Positions 16,297-24,613 of a stretch of 49,538 bases of DNA are shown here, piece after piece. Origin of the DNA: Algoriphagus sp. (GTDB lineage: Bacteria; Bacteroidota; Bacteroidia; Cytophagales; Cyclobacteriaceae); the NCBI RefSeq assembly GCF_030694375.1, contig NZ_JAUXYL010000043.1:1-49538 (forward strand). The letters run 5' to 3'. The notes under the pieces were generated by a model. The model searched no databases and was not told where the DNA came from. It saw nothing but the letters and a program-made list of their open reading frames with translations. How positions within the stretch are numbered: the stretch's first letter is position 1; each line of letters starts with the position of its first letter. The position numbers and the translations under genes are program-made.

Positions 16297-17007
16297 TCAA
16301 ATTTTATCCAACCCCTTCCAGAATTTCAAAAAGTAATATTTCAGCGGATTCGAGTATTTCAGTTGCTTCCAGGGCCGACTTGCATGCGGTCGATGCCAAA
16401 CCGGAGCATTCATCAGCACCGTGTTTTCAAAGCCCAATTCAATTGATTTTTTCGAAATAAACGTGTCGTACCAATCCTTGGCTGCATCCAAGCCCATGAA
16501 ATCATAGCTTTTTAAAAAATCCAACGTGAACAACGTGCAACAAAAACTCAGGCTCCGTTGTGTATGAATTACCGGTTGTTTTACGCCTTTAAATTTCAAG
16601 TAAGGAAAATTAACCACTCCTGCTTCATCCACAGTGACGGATCCAACGAGCCCGGATTTTGCATTTTTTCTTTGCTGAGAAAGCAAACTGGAAATCGTGT
16701 CCGGCTTCACAACTACATCTGATTCGATTACCAAAAGCGGAAATCCTGCTTCCAGAGCTATCTTTTGAGCAGTTTGCAAAACCAATTTATAATTTGGCGA
16801 AGGATGATCGGTCAGCTCTTCAATGTGAATCAGTTCGTAGCCAATTTTGGATTTATGTTCCTCGAGGCTGGCTTTCGTTTCATCAGTGCTGAAATCATTA
16901 AAAATAATATGTCGGACCGAAACGTCTGAGGCGGCAATTGCTCTAGCCGTATCTAATGTCGTTTCGATCGAATTTTTCACCGGAGTGATCACCAGTACTT
17001 CAGCCAT
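16297..17007 (-). CDS. GT-A glycosyltransferase family 2
   Basis: 236 residues. EVLVITPVKNSIETTLDTAR and FNDFSTDET are the standard GT2 nucleotide-sugar elements; the usual DxD is replaced by ESD in VIESDVVV. A C-terminal WHRPHASRPWKQLKYSNP is basic and aromatic. Leading gene of a two-gene leftward operon with the DUF4422 enzyme. Role presumably in cell-surface glycan assembly; acceptor unknown. Confidence 0.75.
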   Translation of the reverse strand: MAEVLVITPVKNSIETTLDTARAIAASDVSVRHIIFNDFSTDETKASLEEHKSKIGYELIHIEELTDHPSPNYKLVLQTAQKIALEAGFPLLVIESDVVVKPDTISSLLSQQRKNAKSGLVGSVTVDEAGVVNFPYLKFKGVKQPVIHTQRSLSFCCTLFTLDFLKSYDFMGLDAAKDWYDTFISKKSIELGFENTVLMNAPVWHRPHASRPWKQLKYSNPLKYYFLKFWKGLDKI

Positions 17008-17048
17008 GAATTGTGATTTTGGTCAAAATTAATCCTTTCTGTCAAGGC

Positions 17049-17078
17049 AAAAAAATAGCCCGAACTTTCATCCGGGCC
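17049..17078 (-). terminator. Rho-independent terminator of the aspartate aminotransferase gene
   Basis: Read leftward: GCCCG-GATGAAAGTT-CGGGC followed by TATTTTTTT, 22 nt after the aminotransferase stop. Confidence 0.8.
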
Positions 17079-17099
17079 AGTTCTTATTTCAGGTTGGAA

Positions 17100-18302
17100 T
17101 TAGGCAAGTTCGCCTAAGGCCTTTTTAATTCTTTTCATCGCTTCTACCAATTCCTCATCGGAAGCAGCATAAGACAAACGAATACAGCTTGGTGCCCCAA
17201 ATGCCTCTCCAGTCACCAAAGAAACATTTGCGATAGCCAACAAGTACAGGCAAAGATCGTCAGCAGTTTTCACATCATAGCCGTGTGCGGACTTGCCAAA
17301 GAAGGCACTCACATCGGGGAAAAAGTAGAAAGCTCCTTCGGGTACATGAGTTTTGATTCCGGGAATATCTTGGATCAAGCCCAAAACCAAATTTCTCCTT
17401 CTGAGATAGGCTTCTGCCATGGCTTTTGAGGGAGCTTGATCGCCGGAAATCCCAGCCAATGCAGCACGCTGAGCGATGCCTGTTCCTCCTGAGGTGAATT
17501 GACCCTGGATTTTTTCGCAAGCTTTGGCAATTTCCAGTGGAGCGCAGATGTAGCCCACTCTCCAACCTGTCATGGCATAGCCCTTAGAAAAGCCATTTAC
17601 TGTGATCGTGCGCTCAAACATACCCGGAAAAGAAGCAATGCTGTAGTTTCTACCCACAAAGTTGATCAGTTCGTAGATCTCATCTGCAATCACCATCATG
17701 CTTGGATGCTTCTTGACCACTTCGGCTATCGCTTCCAATTCCTCCTTGGAGAAAACAGAACCGGTAGGGTTACACGGTGAAGAATAGATCACTGCTTTGG
17801 TTTTAGGCGTTACAGCTGCTTCCAATTGTGCAGCTGTCGCTTTGAAGTTATTTTCCAAAGTTCCTTCGATCAGGATGGGAACTCCGCCTGCCAACTTGAT
17901 AATTTCGGCATAACTCACCCAATACGGAGAAAAAATTACCACTTCATCGCCTTCGTTGATCAGGCACATGAACACATTGGCGATCGAGTGCTTTGCTCCG
18001 GTGGAAACGACAATGTTTTCTGCTTTTGCAGCCGTGATTTCGTTTTCTTCTCTAAGCTTCTTCGCGATCGCTTCTCTCAGATCCTGATAGCCTGCCACAG
18101 GCGAGTAAGAAAAGTATTTTCCTTCATCAATTGCAGCTTTTGCTGCATCCTGAATGTGTTGAGGCGTCTTAAAATCCGGCTCGCCCAAGCTCAGGCTGAT
18201 GATGTCAATACCTTGAGATTTCAGTTCCCGGGCTTTTTTTGCCATGGCCAGGGTGGCTGACTCTTCCATATTCAGTACTCGGTCTGATAGAATAGAATTC
18301 AT
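17100..18302 (-). CDS. Class I PLP-dependent aspartate aminotransferase
   Basis: 400 residues, cytoplasmic. Fold type I landmarks: SLGEPDF (residues 38-44), Tyr/Ser around FSYSPVAGY, SSPCNPTG (174-181), IADEIYE (PLP ring Asp), Schiff-base Lys240 in NGFSKGYAMTGWRVG, and the carboxylate-binding Arg in CIRLSYA. This is the Ib aminotransferase pattern shared by AspC-type and some prephenate/aspartate enzymes; aspartate-oxaloacetate exchange is the likely main reaction. Length is normal. Transcribed alone, with a -7-like TATTTTTG upstream on the minus strand (18331-18338) and a clear terminator. Confidence 0.88.
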   Translation of the reverse strand: MNSILSDRVLNMEESATLAMAKKARELKSQGIDIISLSLGEPDFKTPQHIQDAAKAAIDEGKYFSYSPVAGYQDLREAIAKKLREENEITAAKAENIVVSTGAKHSIANVFMCLINEGDEVVIFSPYWVSYAEIIKLAGGVPILIEGTLENNFKATAAQLEAAVTPKTKAVIYSSPCNPTGSVFSKEELEAIAEVVKKHPSMMVIADEIYELINFVGRNYSIASFPGMFERTITVNGFSKGYAMTGWRVGYICAPLEIAKACEKIQGQFTSGGTGIAQRAALAGISGDQAPSKAMAEAYLRRRNLVLGLIQDIPGIKTHVPEGAFYFFPDVSAFFGKSAHGYDVKTADDLCLYLLAIANVSLVTGEAFGAPSCIRLSYAASDEELVEAMKRIKKALGELA

Positions 18303-18330
18303 TTTTTGTGGGATTTTTTTACAAATTCCT

Positions 18331-18397
18331 CAAAAATAGGCAGAAGATTATAAAATCTAAACAATCCGGCAAAATTGATGCTTTAATGTTATTTTTG
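18331..18397. promoter_or_regulatory. Divergent promoter region with two TAnnTTTG-type boxes
   Basis: TATTTTTG occurs on the minus strand at 18331-18338 (toward the aminotransferase, 28 nt from its ATG) and on the plus strand at 18390-18397 (toward the MORN-like gene, 37 nt from its ATG). A TTG (CAA at 18362-18364) is 23 nt upstream of the first box, slightly wide. Confidence 0.35.
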
Positions 18398-18434
18398 GAT
18401 AAAATAGTTGGCAATAACTACCGTTTTTCATTCT

Positions 18435-19289
18435 ATGAGCAGGAGATTAACTGTTTTACTAATCCTAATATTTGTTTCCGGCAAAATGGCTTTTGCCCAA
18501 AAGAAAAACACGGGAGAAAAATCCGATCCTGATTCTACAGGTGTGGTCAATTCCGCACTATTACCTTCCGTTGCTCCCTTGCTACTTTTTGACGAGGAAA
18601 AAGAAAAAGAAGAGAAGAAGCAAAAAAAGAAAAAGGCCAAGAAAAATATCTGGTTAGGGATCAAGACTCAAAAGGGCTTTACCCGGCGGGAACTGAGAGG
18701 TCAGTCTTATTATGAATACTTCAACTACACAGATGCCGAACGAAATCCCGATCCCTACATCCGGGATGTGTACTGGTATGATTCCAAAGAAAGAAGTATC
18801 AAAACTTCAGGTTATTCAAAAGGAAACGGATACTTGCTTCATGGGCCCTATGAACGGATAGTAAACGAGACCGTAGTCGAAAGCGGAATGTTTTATTACG
18901 GTACAAAACACAAGACTTGGATGCTGTTTGATGACAAAAACGTGCTTCAGGATAAAAATCACTTTTCAGAAGGTTGGCCTCGTGAATCGCGAATCTCTTA
19001 TTACAACCAAGCCTCAAAATCAATAGAAGAAATCATCCCTATCCAGTACAGCCTGGCAGAAGGGAATTATTTTTACTTCCACGAGGATCAACAGATCGCT
19101 GTCACAGGTGAATATAAATACGGTGAAAAGGTAGGGTTATGGACCGAATATTGGGATACAAATAATACAAAAGCAATCCGAAAACGGGAGATCCAATATC
19201 AGGAAAAACCTTATACAAAAAATTTTCGCCCGTACATACGAGCGGAATGGGATAAAGACGGCAATCTGGTTTATCGCAAAGGCAATTGA
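18435..19289 (+). CDS. Secreted MORN-like repeat protein with a lysine-rich linker
   Basis: 284 residues from the ATG at 18435 (a TTG at 18408 would bury the signal peptide). A signal peptide ends at MAFAQ. A low-complexity charged run of Glu/Lys (EEKEKEEKKQKKKKAKK) follows at ~57-73. The C-terminal part has several MORN-like units (GYLLHGPYERI, ESGMFYYGTKHKTWMLFD, VTGEYKYGEKVGLWTEYWD), like the YwqK antitoxin-like repeat family of Bacteroidota. Periplasmic or surface; function unknown. It converges with the SYLF gene, which ends one base after it. Confidence 0.65.
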   Translation: MSRRLTVLLILIFVSGKMAFAQKKNTGEKSDPDSTGVVNSALLPSVAPLLLFDEEKEKEEKKQKKKKAKKNIWLGIKTQKGFTRRELRGQSYYEYFNYTDAERNPDPYIRDVYWYDSKERSIKTSGYSKGNGYLLHGPYERIVNETVVESGMFYYGTKHKTWMLFDDKNVLQDKNHFSEGWPRESRISYYNQASKSIEEIIPIQYSLAEGNYFYFHEDQQIAVTGEYKYGEKVGLWTEYWDTNNTKAIRKREIQYQEKPYTKNFRPYIRAEWDKDGNLVYRKGN

Positions 19290-19817
19290 TTATTTTTCCC
19301 GGAATTTAAACTGTTGCCCTCCTACAGAAGCTTCATACATCAAGCCTTTTTTGGTTCTGGTGAAGACAGCAACTCCTTCGATATATTCGGCATTTAACGA
19401 AGCTCCGGATGCCGCAGCAACAGCTGATACCTGTGCAGCCATTTCGATTTTACCCTCTTTGAATCGGTCAAAGGCTTCTTTGGTTTGAAAAAAAACCACC
19501 TCACTATAGGCCTGACCACCTGCCTGAAATCCGATGGTCAATTGGGTCATTCGAGCAAATCCAATATGAGTCCCTTGTTCAAAAGCAACACCATTTCCTG
19601 CTGCGCCGCCGATTCCAAATCCACCTTTCCCAACATTAGGAAGAATGATGTATCCATAGGAATCCTCAAAAAAGGAATTCATATCCGGATCATCTTTAAG
19701 GAAAGCCACTTTGGCGGCTTCTGAATCTGCTATTATTTTTTCATCCTTTTCTTCCGTTTGGGCAAAAGAATAACTAACCGCAAAGCCAAGCAGTATAGCA
19801 ATAAGTATTTTTTTCAT
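19290..19817 (-). CDS. Exported SYLF/Ysc84-domain protein
   Basis: 175 residues. The ATG at 19817 begins a clear signal peptide (MKKILIAILLGFAVSYSFAQ); the longer frame upstream overlaps yraN out of frame and is not used. The remainder is a SYLF domain: SYGYIILPNVGKGGFGIGGA, the conserved TIGFQAGGQAYSEVVFF, FKEGKIEMAAQVSAVAA and a GLMYEASVGGQQF end. SYLF domains bind phosphoinositides in eukaryotes; bacterial members are periplasmic and of unknown role. Located 10 bp downstream of yraN, so probably cotranscribed. Confidence 0.8.
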   Translation of the reverse strand: MKKILIAILLGFAVSYSFAQTEEKDEKIIADSEAAKVAFLKDDPDMNSFFEDSYGYIILPNVGKGGFGIGGAAGNGVAFEQGTHIGFARMTQLTIGFQAGGQAYSEVVFFQTKEAFDRFKEGKIEMAAQVSAVAAASGASLNAEYIEGVAVFTRTKKGLMYEASVGGQQFKFREK

Positions 19818-19827
19818 GATAATTGGT

Positions 19828-20184
19828 TTAGTAAAATGCGTCTTCGAAGTGCCTGAAATTAACCGTTCCACTTCGATCTCTGTAAACGCCCACAATGTCA
19901 AAACGGATGTCTTTGTGCCAATCTTTTTCATAAATGTAATGGTCGGCCGCCTTGACCAAAAGCTTCTTTTTGGTAGCATCCACAAACTCCTCCGCATAGC
20001 CAAAACCCGTTCCTGACCGGAATTTCACCTCAATAAAAATCAGCAATCCCTTGTGCTGCATCACCAAGTCAATTTCCGCATGCTGGTGTCGATAATTAGT
20101 ATCAAGTAGTTCGTAACCCTTACTGACCAACCAGTCTGCGGCTAGTTGCTCGGCCAGTCTTCCGGTATCATTATGTTCAGCCAT
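19828..20184 (-). CDS. yraN: YraN family protein (UPF0102)
   Basis: 118 residues, cytoplasmic. Typical start GRLAEQLAADWLVSKGYELLDTNYRH, then the PD-(D/E)XK-like core AEIDLVM and FIEVKFRSGTGFG, with VDATKKKLLVKAADHYI after. The Asp and Glu-x-Lys residues of a Holliday-junction-resolvase-like nuclease are kept, but the biochemical role of YraN is not established. First gene of a leftward pair with the SYLF gene, divergent from lipB. Confidence 0.85.
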   Translation of the reverse strand: MAEHNDTGRLAEQLAADWLVSKGYELLDTNYRHQHAEIDLVMQHKGLLIFIEVKFRSGTGFGYAEEFVDATKKKLLVKAADHYIYEKDWHKDIRFDIVGVYRDRSGTVNFRHFEDAFY

Positions 20185-20196
20185 GGTTTATTTGAT

Positions 20197-20204
20197 TAAT
20201 TTTG
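20197..20204 (+). promoter_or_regulatory. Possible -7 box for lipB
   Basis: TAATTTTG matches TAnnTTTG in the yraN-lipB divergent gap, 62 nt before the lipB start. The -33 element is not clear. Confidence 0.35.
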
Positions 20205-20266
20205 AAAAATCGAAAGAACGCTCCAGCAATTCAAGCTGTTAAAAGTGAGTTCCGAAAGGAAATCAG

Positions 20267-20983
20267 ATGAACGAAAATATCAATAAAACCGTAAAATTCC
20301 GAGATCTCGGCCACATGGATTACCAAGAGGCTTGGGATTATCAAGAGTCAATATTTGCAGAAACGGTAGCTCTCAAAATCAAAAACCGGAATCTTCCATC
20401 AGAAGAACAGGTCGACACACCCAATTTTCTGTTTTTTGTCGAGCATCCGCATGTCTATACCTTGGGGAAAAGCGGAAAACCTGAAAACCTGCTTTTGGAT
20501 GAATCGGGACTGGAAAAGCATCAAGCTACTTATTACAAAATCAATCGGGGCGGTGACATCACCTATCACGGACCGGGGCAATTGGTGGGTTATCCAATTC
20601 TGGATCTCGACAATTTCTTCACTGATATCCACAAATACCTTCGACTGTTGGAGGAAGCGATCATTCTGACTTTAGCCGATTACGGAGTGGAAGCCGGGAG
20701 AATAGATGGATTGACTGGAGTTTGGCTAGATCATGTCAAGCAGGAAAATCCGCGAAAAATTTGCGCCATGGGCGTGAAGTCCAGCCGCTGGGTGACGATG
20801 CATGGTTTTGCGTTTAACCTGAACGTGGACCTCAGCTACTTTGGTCATATCATTCCCTGCGGAATCGACGACAAAGCCGTGACTTCGCTTCATTTAGAAT
20901 TGGGAAAGTCGGTAGATGAAAGAGACGCCAAAAACAGGGTCAAAAAACACCTAGCCGAACTTTTTGAAATGGAGATAATTTAA
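20267..20983 (+). CDS. lipB: Octanoyl-[acyl-carrier-protein]:protein N-octanoyltransferase
   Basis: 238 residues. Transfers octanoyl from ACP to lipoyl domains of 2-oxoacid dehydrogenases and the glycine cleavage H protein. Motifs: GKSGKPENLL, RGGDITYHGPGQLVGYPI (94-111), GLTGVWL, catalytic Lys164 in RKICAMGVK, MHGFAFN and catalytic Cys198 in IIPCGID. Usual length for Bacteroidota LipB. Cytoplasmic. Downstream lies a tandem repeat (20985-21180), after which a small conserved gene begins. Confidence 0.93.
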   Translation: MNENINKTVKFRDLGHMDYQEAWDYQESIFAETVALKIKNRNLPSEEQVDTPNFLFFVEHPHVYTLGKSGKPENLLLDESGLEKHQATYYKINRGGDITYHGPGQLVGYPILDLDNFFTDIHKYLRLLEEAIILTLADYGVEAGRIDGLTGVWLDHVKQENPRKICAMGVKSSRWVTMHGFAFNLNVDLSYFGHIIPCGIDDKAVTSLHLELGKSVDERDAKNRVKKHLAELFEMEII

Positions 20984-20984
20984 A

Positions 20985-21180
20985 AGAGATATGCTACGCG
21001 AAATAAATAGAGATATGCTGCGCAAAATAGATGGAAATACGCTTCGCGCCTGCCTGCCGGAGGTAGGAGATAGATGGAGATAAGAGATATGCTGCGCGAA
21101 ATAACATAGAGATAAACTGGGCGCTGCCTACTAGAGGTATTAGATAAATGGAGATAGGTTTAGTGAGATAATTAGAGATA
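20985..21180. repeat. Two tandem ~98-bp repeat units
   Basis: AGAGATA-type motifs followed by TGCTGCGC-like sequence start at 20985, 21009, 21083 and 21108. The second pair repeats the first at +98/+99 bp, so a ~98-bp unit is present twice (20985-21082, 21083-21180). Each unit also holds a GCTGCCTnC / AGGTA palindrome: CCTGCCTGCCGGAGGTAGG at 21049, and the decayed CTGCCTACTAGAGGTA at 21124. The second unit is more diverged. No coding capacity recognised; it lies immediately behind the lipB stop. Confidence 0.6.
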
Positions 21181-21196
21181 GATTTATAGTAGAAAA

Positions 21197-21598
21197 ATGA
21201 AAAAAGACATCGATTTTTCGCCGGTAACAGGAGTAAAACTGGCCATCGCAAAAAGCGAAACCCCAAACGGCATTGAGTGGAATGTCTACATTATCAATCT
21301 GAATCTGATCGAATTGAAAACTATCATGATCACTTCCAAAGGTTACGGAATTCTGGATGGAGAAAAAAGACAGACTTCCACGCTCCGTCACATGATCGAG
21401 GAACTTGGGCCAGAATCTATTGCTAAAGTAGAATCCATTGATCCGGCTGTCTTTAATTTGACTAATGAATTTTGGGTTAGCTATTACATTCTGGATCAGA
21501 TTTTTGACAAAAAGTTTATCTTTACTCCGGGCAGTTTTGATCCTGCCAACCTCCACAGAATCCCTGAACTGGGGTTGGAGGGTATCCTTCACAGCTAA
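21197..21598 (+). CDS. Conserved hypothetical protein of Cytophagales
   Basis: 133 residues, soluble, no signal peptide. A beta-rich first half (GVKLAIAKSETPNGIEWNVYIIN, TIMITSKGYGI) is followed by a helix with TLRHMIEELGP and the segment LTNEFWVSYYILDQIFDKKFIFTPG. I recall similar proteins in many Bacteroidota genomes, often mislabelled as a phenylalanyl-tRNA synthetase subunit, but it has no synthetase motif. It is 11 bp upstream of a PolB-like exonuclease and close to rnr, suggesting a nucleic-acid-related operon. Function unknown. Confidence 0.7.
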   Translation: MKKDIDFSPVTGVKLAIAKSETPNGIEWNVYIINLNLIELKTIMITSKGYGILDGEKRQTSTLRHMIEELGPESIAKVESIDPAVFNLTNEFWVSYYILDQIFDKKFIFTPGSFDPANLHRIPELGLEGILHS

Positions 21599-21609
21599 AC
21601 TTTGACCAA

Positions 21610-22362
21610 ATGGCGGACTTTTTTGATCATCTCAGCGACATTTTATTTTTAGATATTGAGACTGCTTCCCTGACTGAAAAATTTGAGGAGCTTGATCCCC
21701 GGCTTCAGGAAGAATGGATCAAAAAAGAACGCTTGATCCGAATGGACAACTCCGAAGAAGTCGAACCCGGCTCCTTGTACTTTGATCGGGCGGGAATTCA
21801 CGGGGAATTTGGCCGGGTCATTTGCGTCGGAGTCGGTTTTTTCCAATCCAAAAAGAAGGATAAAAAACTGGTCTTCCGATCCAAGATATTCGGAGATTCC
21901 GAAGAGCGGGAACTTCTTTTGGCATTAAAAGACTTATTAGACAAGAAAAAGTGGCTGCTTTGCGCACACAACGGAAAAGAATTTGATTTCCCCTATCTCT
22001 GCCGGAGAATGCTGATTCAGGGAATCCCTCTGCCTGAACCGCTTCTGATAGCCGGCAAAAAACCTTGGGAAGTGCGTCATTTGGACACCATGGAACTGTG
22101 GAAATTTGGCGATTACAAGCATTATACCCGCTTGGAGCTATTAGCGGCGGTTTTCGGAATACCGACCTCGAAGGACGGAATCGATGGAAGTCAGGTCAAC
22201 ACGGTTTTTTATCACGAAAATGACCTCGGAAAAATCAAAAAATACTGCCTCCGGGATGTAGAAGTGACTGCACGCATCTACATGGCCATGCATCCACAAT
22301 CCGATGAATTGGAAATTGAAATCGTCCATTCAGAAGAATCAAAAAAAGATCACAAAGATTAA
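21610..22362 (+). CDS. PolB-like 3'-5' exonuclease (DEDDy)
   Basis: 250 residues. Exo I motif LFLDIETAS (Asp15, Glu17), Exo II HNGKEFDFPYL (~119-129) and Exo III YCLRDVEVT (~217-225, Tyr and Asp spaced YxxxD) make a complete DEDDy active site of the predicted PolB-like 3'-5' exonuclease family. It is a free-standing nuclease without polymerase domains, likely acting in DNA repair or RNA/DNA trimming. It follows the conserved hypothetical gene by 11 bp and precedes rnr by 49 bp. Confidence 0.82.
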   Translation: MADFFDHLSDILFLDIETASLTEKFEELDPRLQEEWIKKERLIRMDNSEEVEPGSLYFDRAGIHGEFGRVICVGVGFFQSKKKDKKLVFRSKIFGDSEERELLLALKDLLDKKKWLLCAHNGKEFDFPYLCRRMLIQGIPLPEPLLIAGKKPWEVRHLDTMELWKFGDYKHYTRLELLAAVFGIPTSKDGIDGSQVNTVFYHENDLGKIKKYCLRDVEVTARIYMAMHPQSDELEIEIVHSEESKKDHKD

Positions 22363-22411
22363 TGACGAAGGCGTCTAAATCTTTTTACATTGAATAAAAA
22401 CACCCCAAATC

Positions 22412-24613
22412 ATGGGAAGAAAACCAGAACGAAAAAACTCAAAAAATAAAATTAGAAGACCATCCGATGATGCCGCAAACTTGGCACGTCGAATACTCCA
22501 ATTTTTAGACTCCAACTATGGAGAAGAATTCAACTCCAAACAGATTACCAAAAAGCTGGAAATCCGCGACTCCCTACTAAAAGGCGGGGTCGAACCGATT
22601 CTCCAGCAACTTGTTGATTCCGGAGCTGTATCCAAAAATTCACGAAACTATTTCAGCTCAACCAAAGATCCTTCCTTCATCACAGGAACCGTGGATTTTG
22701 TAAATCCCCGATTTGCATTTATTATCCCAGACAACCCAGAGGTCGCAGAAGGCGATATTTTGGTCAAAGATGCCGACCTCAAGCAGGCGCTTGATGGAGA
22801 TAAAGTTCGGGTGATGCTTTTTCCATTGAAAGGAAAGACCGGCCGGACAGAAGGGCGAGTGCTTGAAGTCATGGAACGGAGCCGAGACGAATTCGTCGGG
22901 CGGGTGGAGATTTCCCCCCGCTTTGCTTTCGTAGTACCGGATTTCAAAAAAATGCACAAGGATATCTTCGTGCATCGTGGCGAACTCATGGGTGCTGAGC
23001 ACAATGAAAAAGTAATCGTCAAACTCACCGAATGGCGGGAAGATGATAAAAATCCTACCGGCAAAGTCATCCGGGTCCTTGGGAAAGCCGGATTGCACGA
23101 AGTGGAAATCCACTCCATCATGGCGGAGTTCGGGCTTCCGTTCGAGTATCCTCAGGAGCCGGACGCTGAGGCAAATGAGATCTCAGAAAAGATCACAGAA
23201 AAGGAAATCAAAGCCCGAAAGGACTTCAGAGATGTACTGACCTTCACGATTGATCCCGCTGATGCCAAGGATTTTGATGACGCGATTTCCTATCGCGAGT
23301 TGGAAAACGGCAACTTGGAAGTTGGGGTTCACATCGCTGATGTGACGCATTATGTAAAGCCAAAGACTGCTTTGGAAAAAGAAGCCTTCAACCGGGCCAC
23401 TTCGGTTTACTTGGTAGATCGGACGATTCCGATGCTTCCGGAGCGATTGAGTAATGGACTTTGCTCCCTTCGACCAAACGAAGACAAATTAACTTTTGCA
23501 TGCGTATTTGAACTGGATCGGAATGCGAACGTACTCAAGCATTGGATTGGGAGAACCGTCATCCATTCTGACCGAAGATTCGCTTACGAAGAAGCTCAGG
23601 AATGCATCGACAATCAAGCCGGAGACTTCTTTGAAGAATTGACTTTGCTCAATAACTTGGCAAAAATGGTCCGAAAGAAGCGGTTTGATCAGGGTGCGGT
23701 AAACTTTGAAACCGTCGAAGTCAAATTCAAATTGGACGAGGCCGGTAAGCCACTTGGACTTTTTGTCAAAGAGCGAAAAGACATTCACAAGCTGATCGAG
23801 GAGTTCATGCTTTTGGCCAATAAGTATGTGGCTGAATTCATTTTCAAGAAAAATAATGGCATGGATACCTTCGTGTACCGTACACACGACAGCCCGGATT
23901 TGGATCGATTGGAGACTTTCTCCGGCTTTGCAAAGCGCTTTGGTCATCAAATGGATGTGACCAATGTCCAGAAAATTTCCACAGCACTAAATAAACTGAT
24001 GGACGAAATCCAAGGTAAGCCTGAGCAAAATGTCTTGGAGCAATTGGCGATTCGCAGTATGGCCAAAGCCAAATACACTACGGAGCCGAAAGGTCACTTT
24101 GGGTTGGCCTTCGCACATTACACCCACTTCACCTCCCCGATTCGTCGCTATCCGGATATGATGGTTCATCGACTTTTGGAACATTATCTCGATGGAGGCA
24201 AATCTCCTGAAGCTGAGTCGTGGGAACAAAAGTGTCTTCATTCCTCAGAGCGTGAAAAGCGAGCTGCCGATGCAGAACGCGCTTCCATCAAGTACAAGCA
24301 GGTGGAATTTATGTCTCTTGCCGAGCAGAAGGATTACGATGGTATTGTCGCCGGCGTGACCGAGTGGGGAGTTTTCGTAGAAATCACCGAAACCAAATGC
24401 GAGGGAATGATCCGAGTTCAGGATATGGATGACGATTACTATGAATTCGACCAGAGAAATATGCGACTGATTGGCAGCAAAAATAAAAAAATGATCACTT
24501 TGGGAGACAAAGTGATGGTCAGAGTGGTTAAAACCGACATTGACCGAAGAACTATCGATTTGGAATTTGCAGATAATGACAGAAAAAAGCCTCGCTCACG
24601 CCCTTTTAATTAA
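22412..24613 (+). CDS. rnr: Ribonuclease R
   Basis: 733 residues. Order of domains: basic N-terminus and a winged-helix-like region (~20-85), cold-shock/OB domains (~90-240), RNB catalytic domain (~265-600) with the Asp cluster IDPADAKDFDDAIS near 280-293 and HYTHFTSPIRRYPDMMVHR, then an S1 domain (~638-720, DYDGIVAGVTEWGVFVEI) and a short basic tail. Degrades structured RNA 3' to 5'. The downstream polyprenyl synthetase starts inside its last codons (38-nt overlap), indicating cotranscription. Confidence 0.93.
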   Translation: MGRKPERKNSKNKIRRPSDDAANLARRILQFLDSNYGEEFNSKQITKKLEIRDSLLKGGVEPILQQLVDSGAVSKNSRNYFSSTKDPSFITGTVDFVNPRFAFIIPDNPEVAEGDILVKDADLKQALDGDKVRVMLFPLKGKTGRTEGRVLEVMERSRDEFVGRVEISPRFAFVVPDFKKMHKDIFVHRGELMGAEHNEKVIVKLTEWREDDKNPTGKVIRVLGKAGLHEVEIHSIMAEFGLPFEYPQEPDAEANEISEKITEKEIKARKDFRDVLTFTIDPADAKDFDDAISYRELENGNLEVGVHIADVTHYVKPKTALEKEAFNRATSVYLVDRTIPMLPERLSNGLCSLRPNEDKLTFACVFELDRNANVLKHWIGRTVIHSDRRFAYEEAQECIDNQAGDFFEELTLLNNLAKMVRKKRFDQGAVNFETVEVKFKLDEAGKPLGLFVKERKDIHKLIEEFMLLANKYVAEFIFKKNNGMDTFVYRTHDSPDLDRLETFSGFAKRFGHQMDVTNVQKISTALNKLMDEIQGKPEQNVLEQLAIRSMAKAKYTTEPKGHFGLAFAHYTHFTSPIRRYPDMMVHRLLEHYLDGGKSPEAESWEQKCLHSSEREKRAADAERASIKYKQVEFMSLAEQKDYDGIVAGVTEWGVFVEITETKCEGMIRVQDMDDDYYEFDQRNMRLIGSKNKKMITLGDKVMVRVVKTDIDRRTIDLEFADNDRKKPRSRPFN

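Noticed and set aside
19818..20003. N-terminal extension of the SYLF protein
   Set aside because: It is yraN read in another frame; the signal peptide begins at the ATG at 19817.
22648..23121. Overlapping 150-codon antisense ORFs under rnr
   Set aside because: Shadow frames of RNase R with Ser/Arg-rich composition typical of antisense noise.
23489..23950. 153-codon antisense ORF under rnr
   Set aside because: Lies wholly inside the RNB domain; no supporting features.
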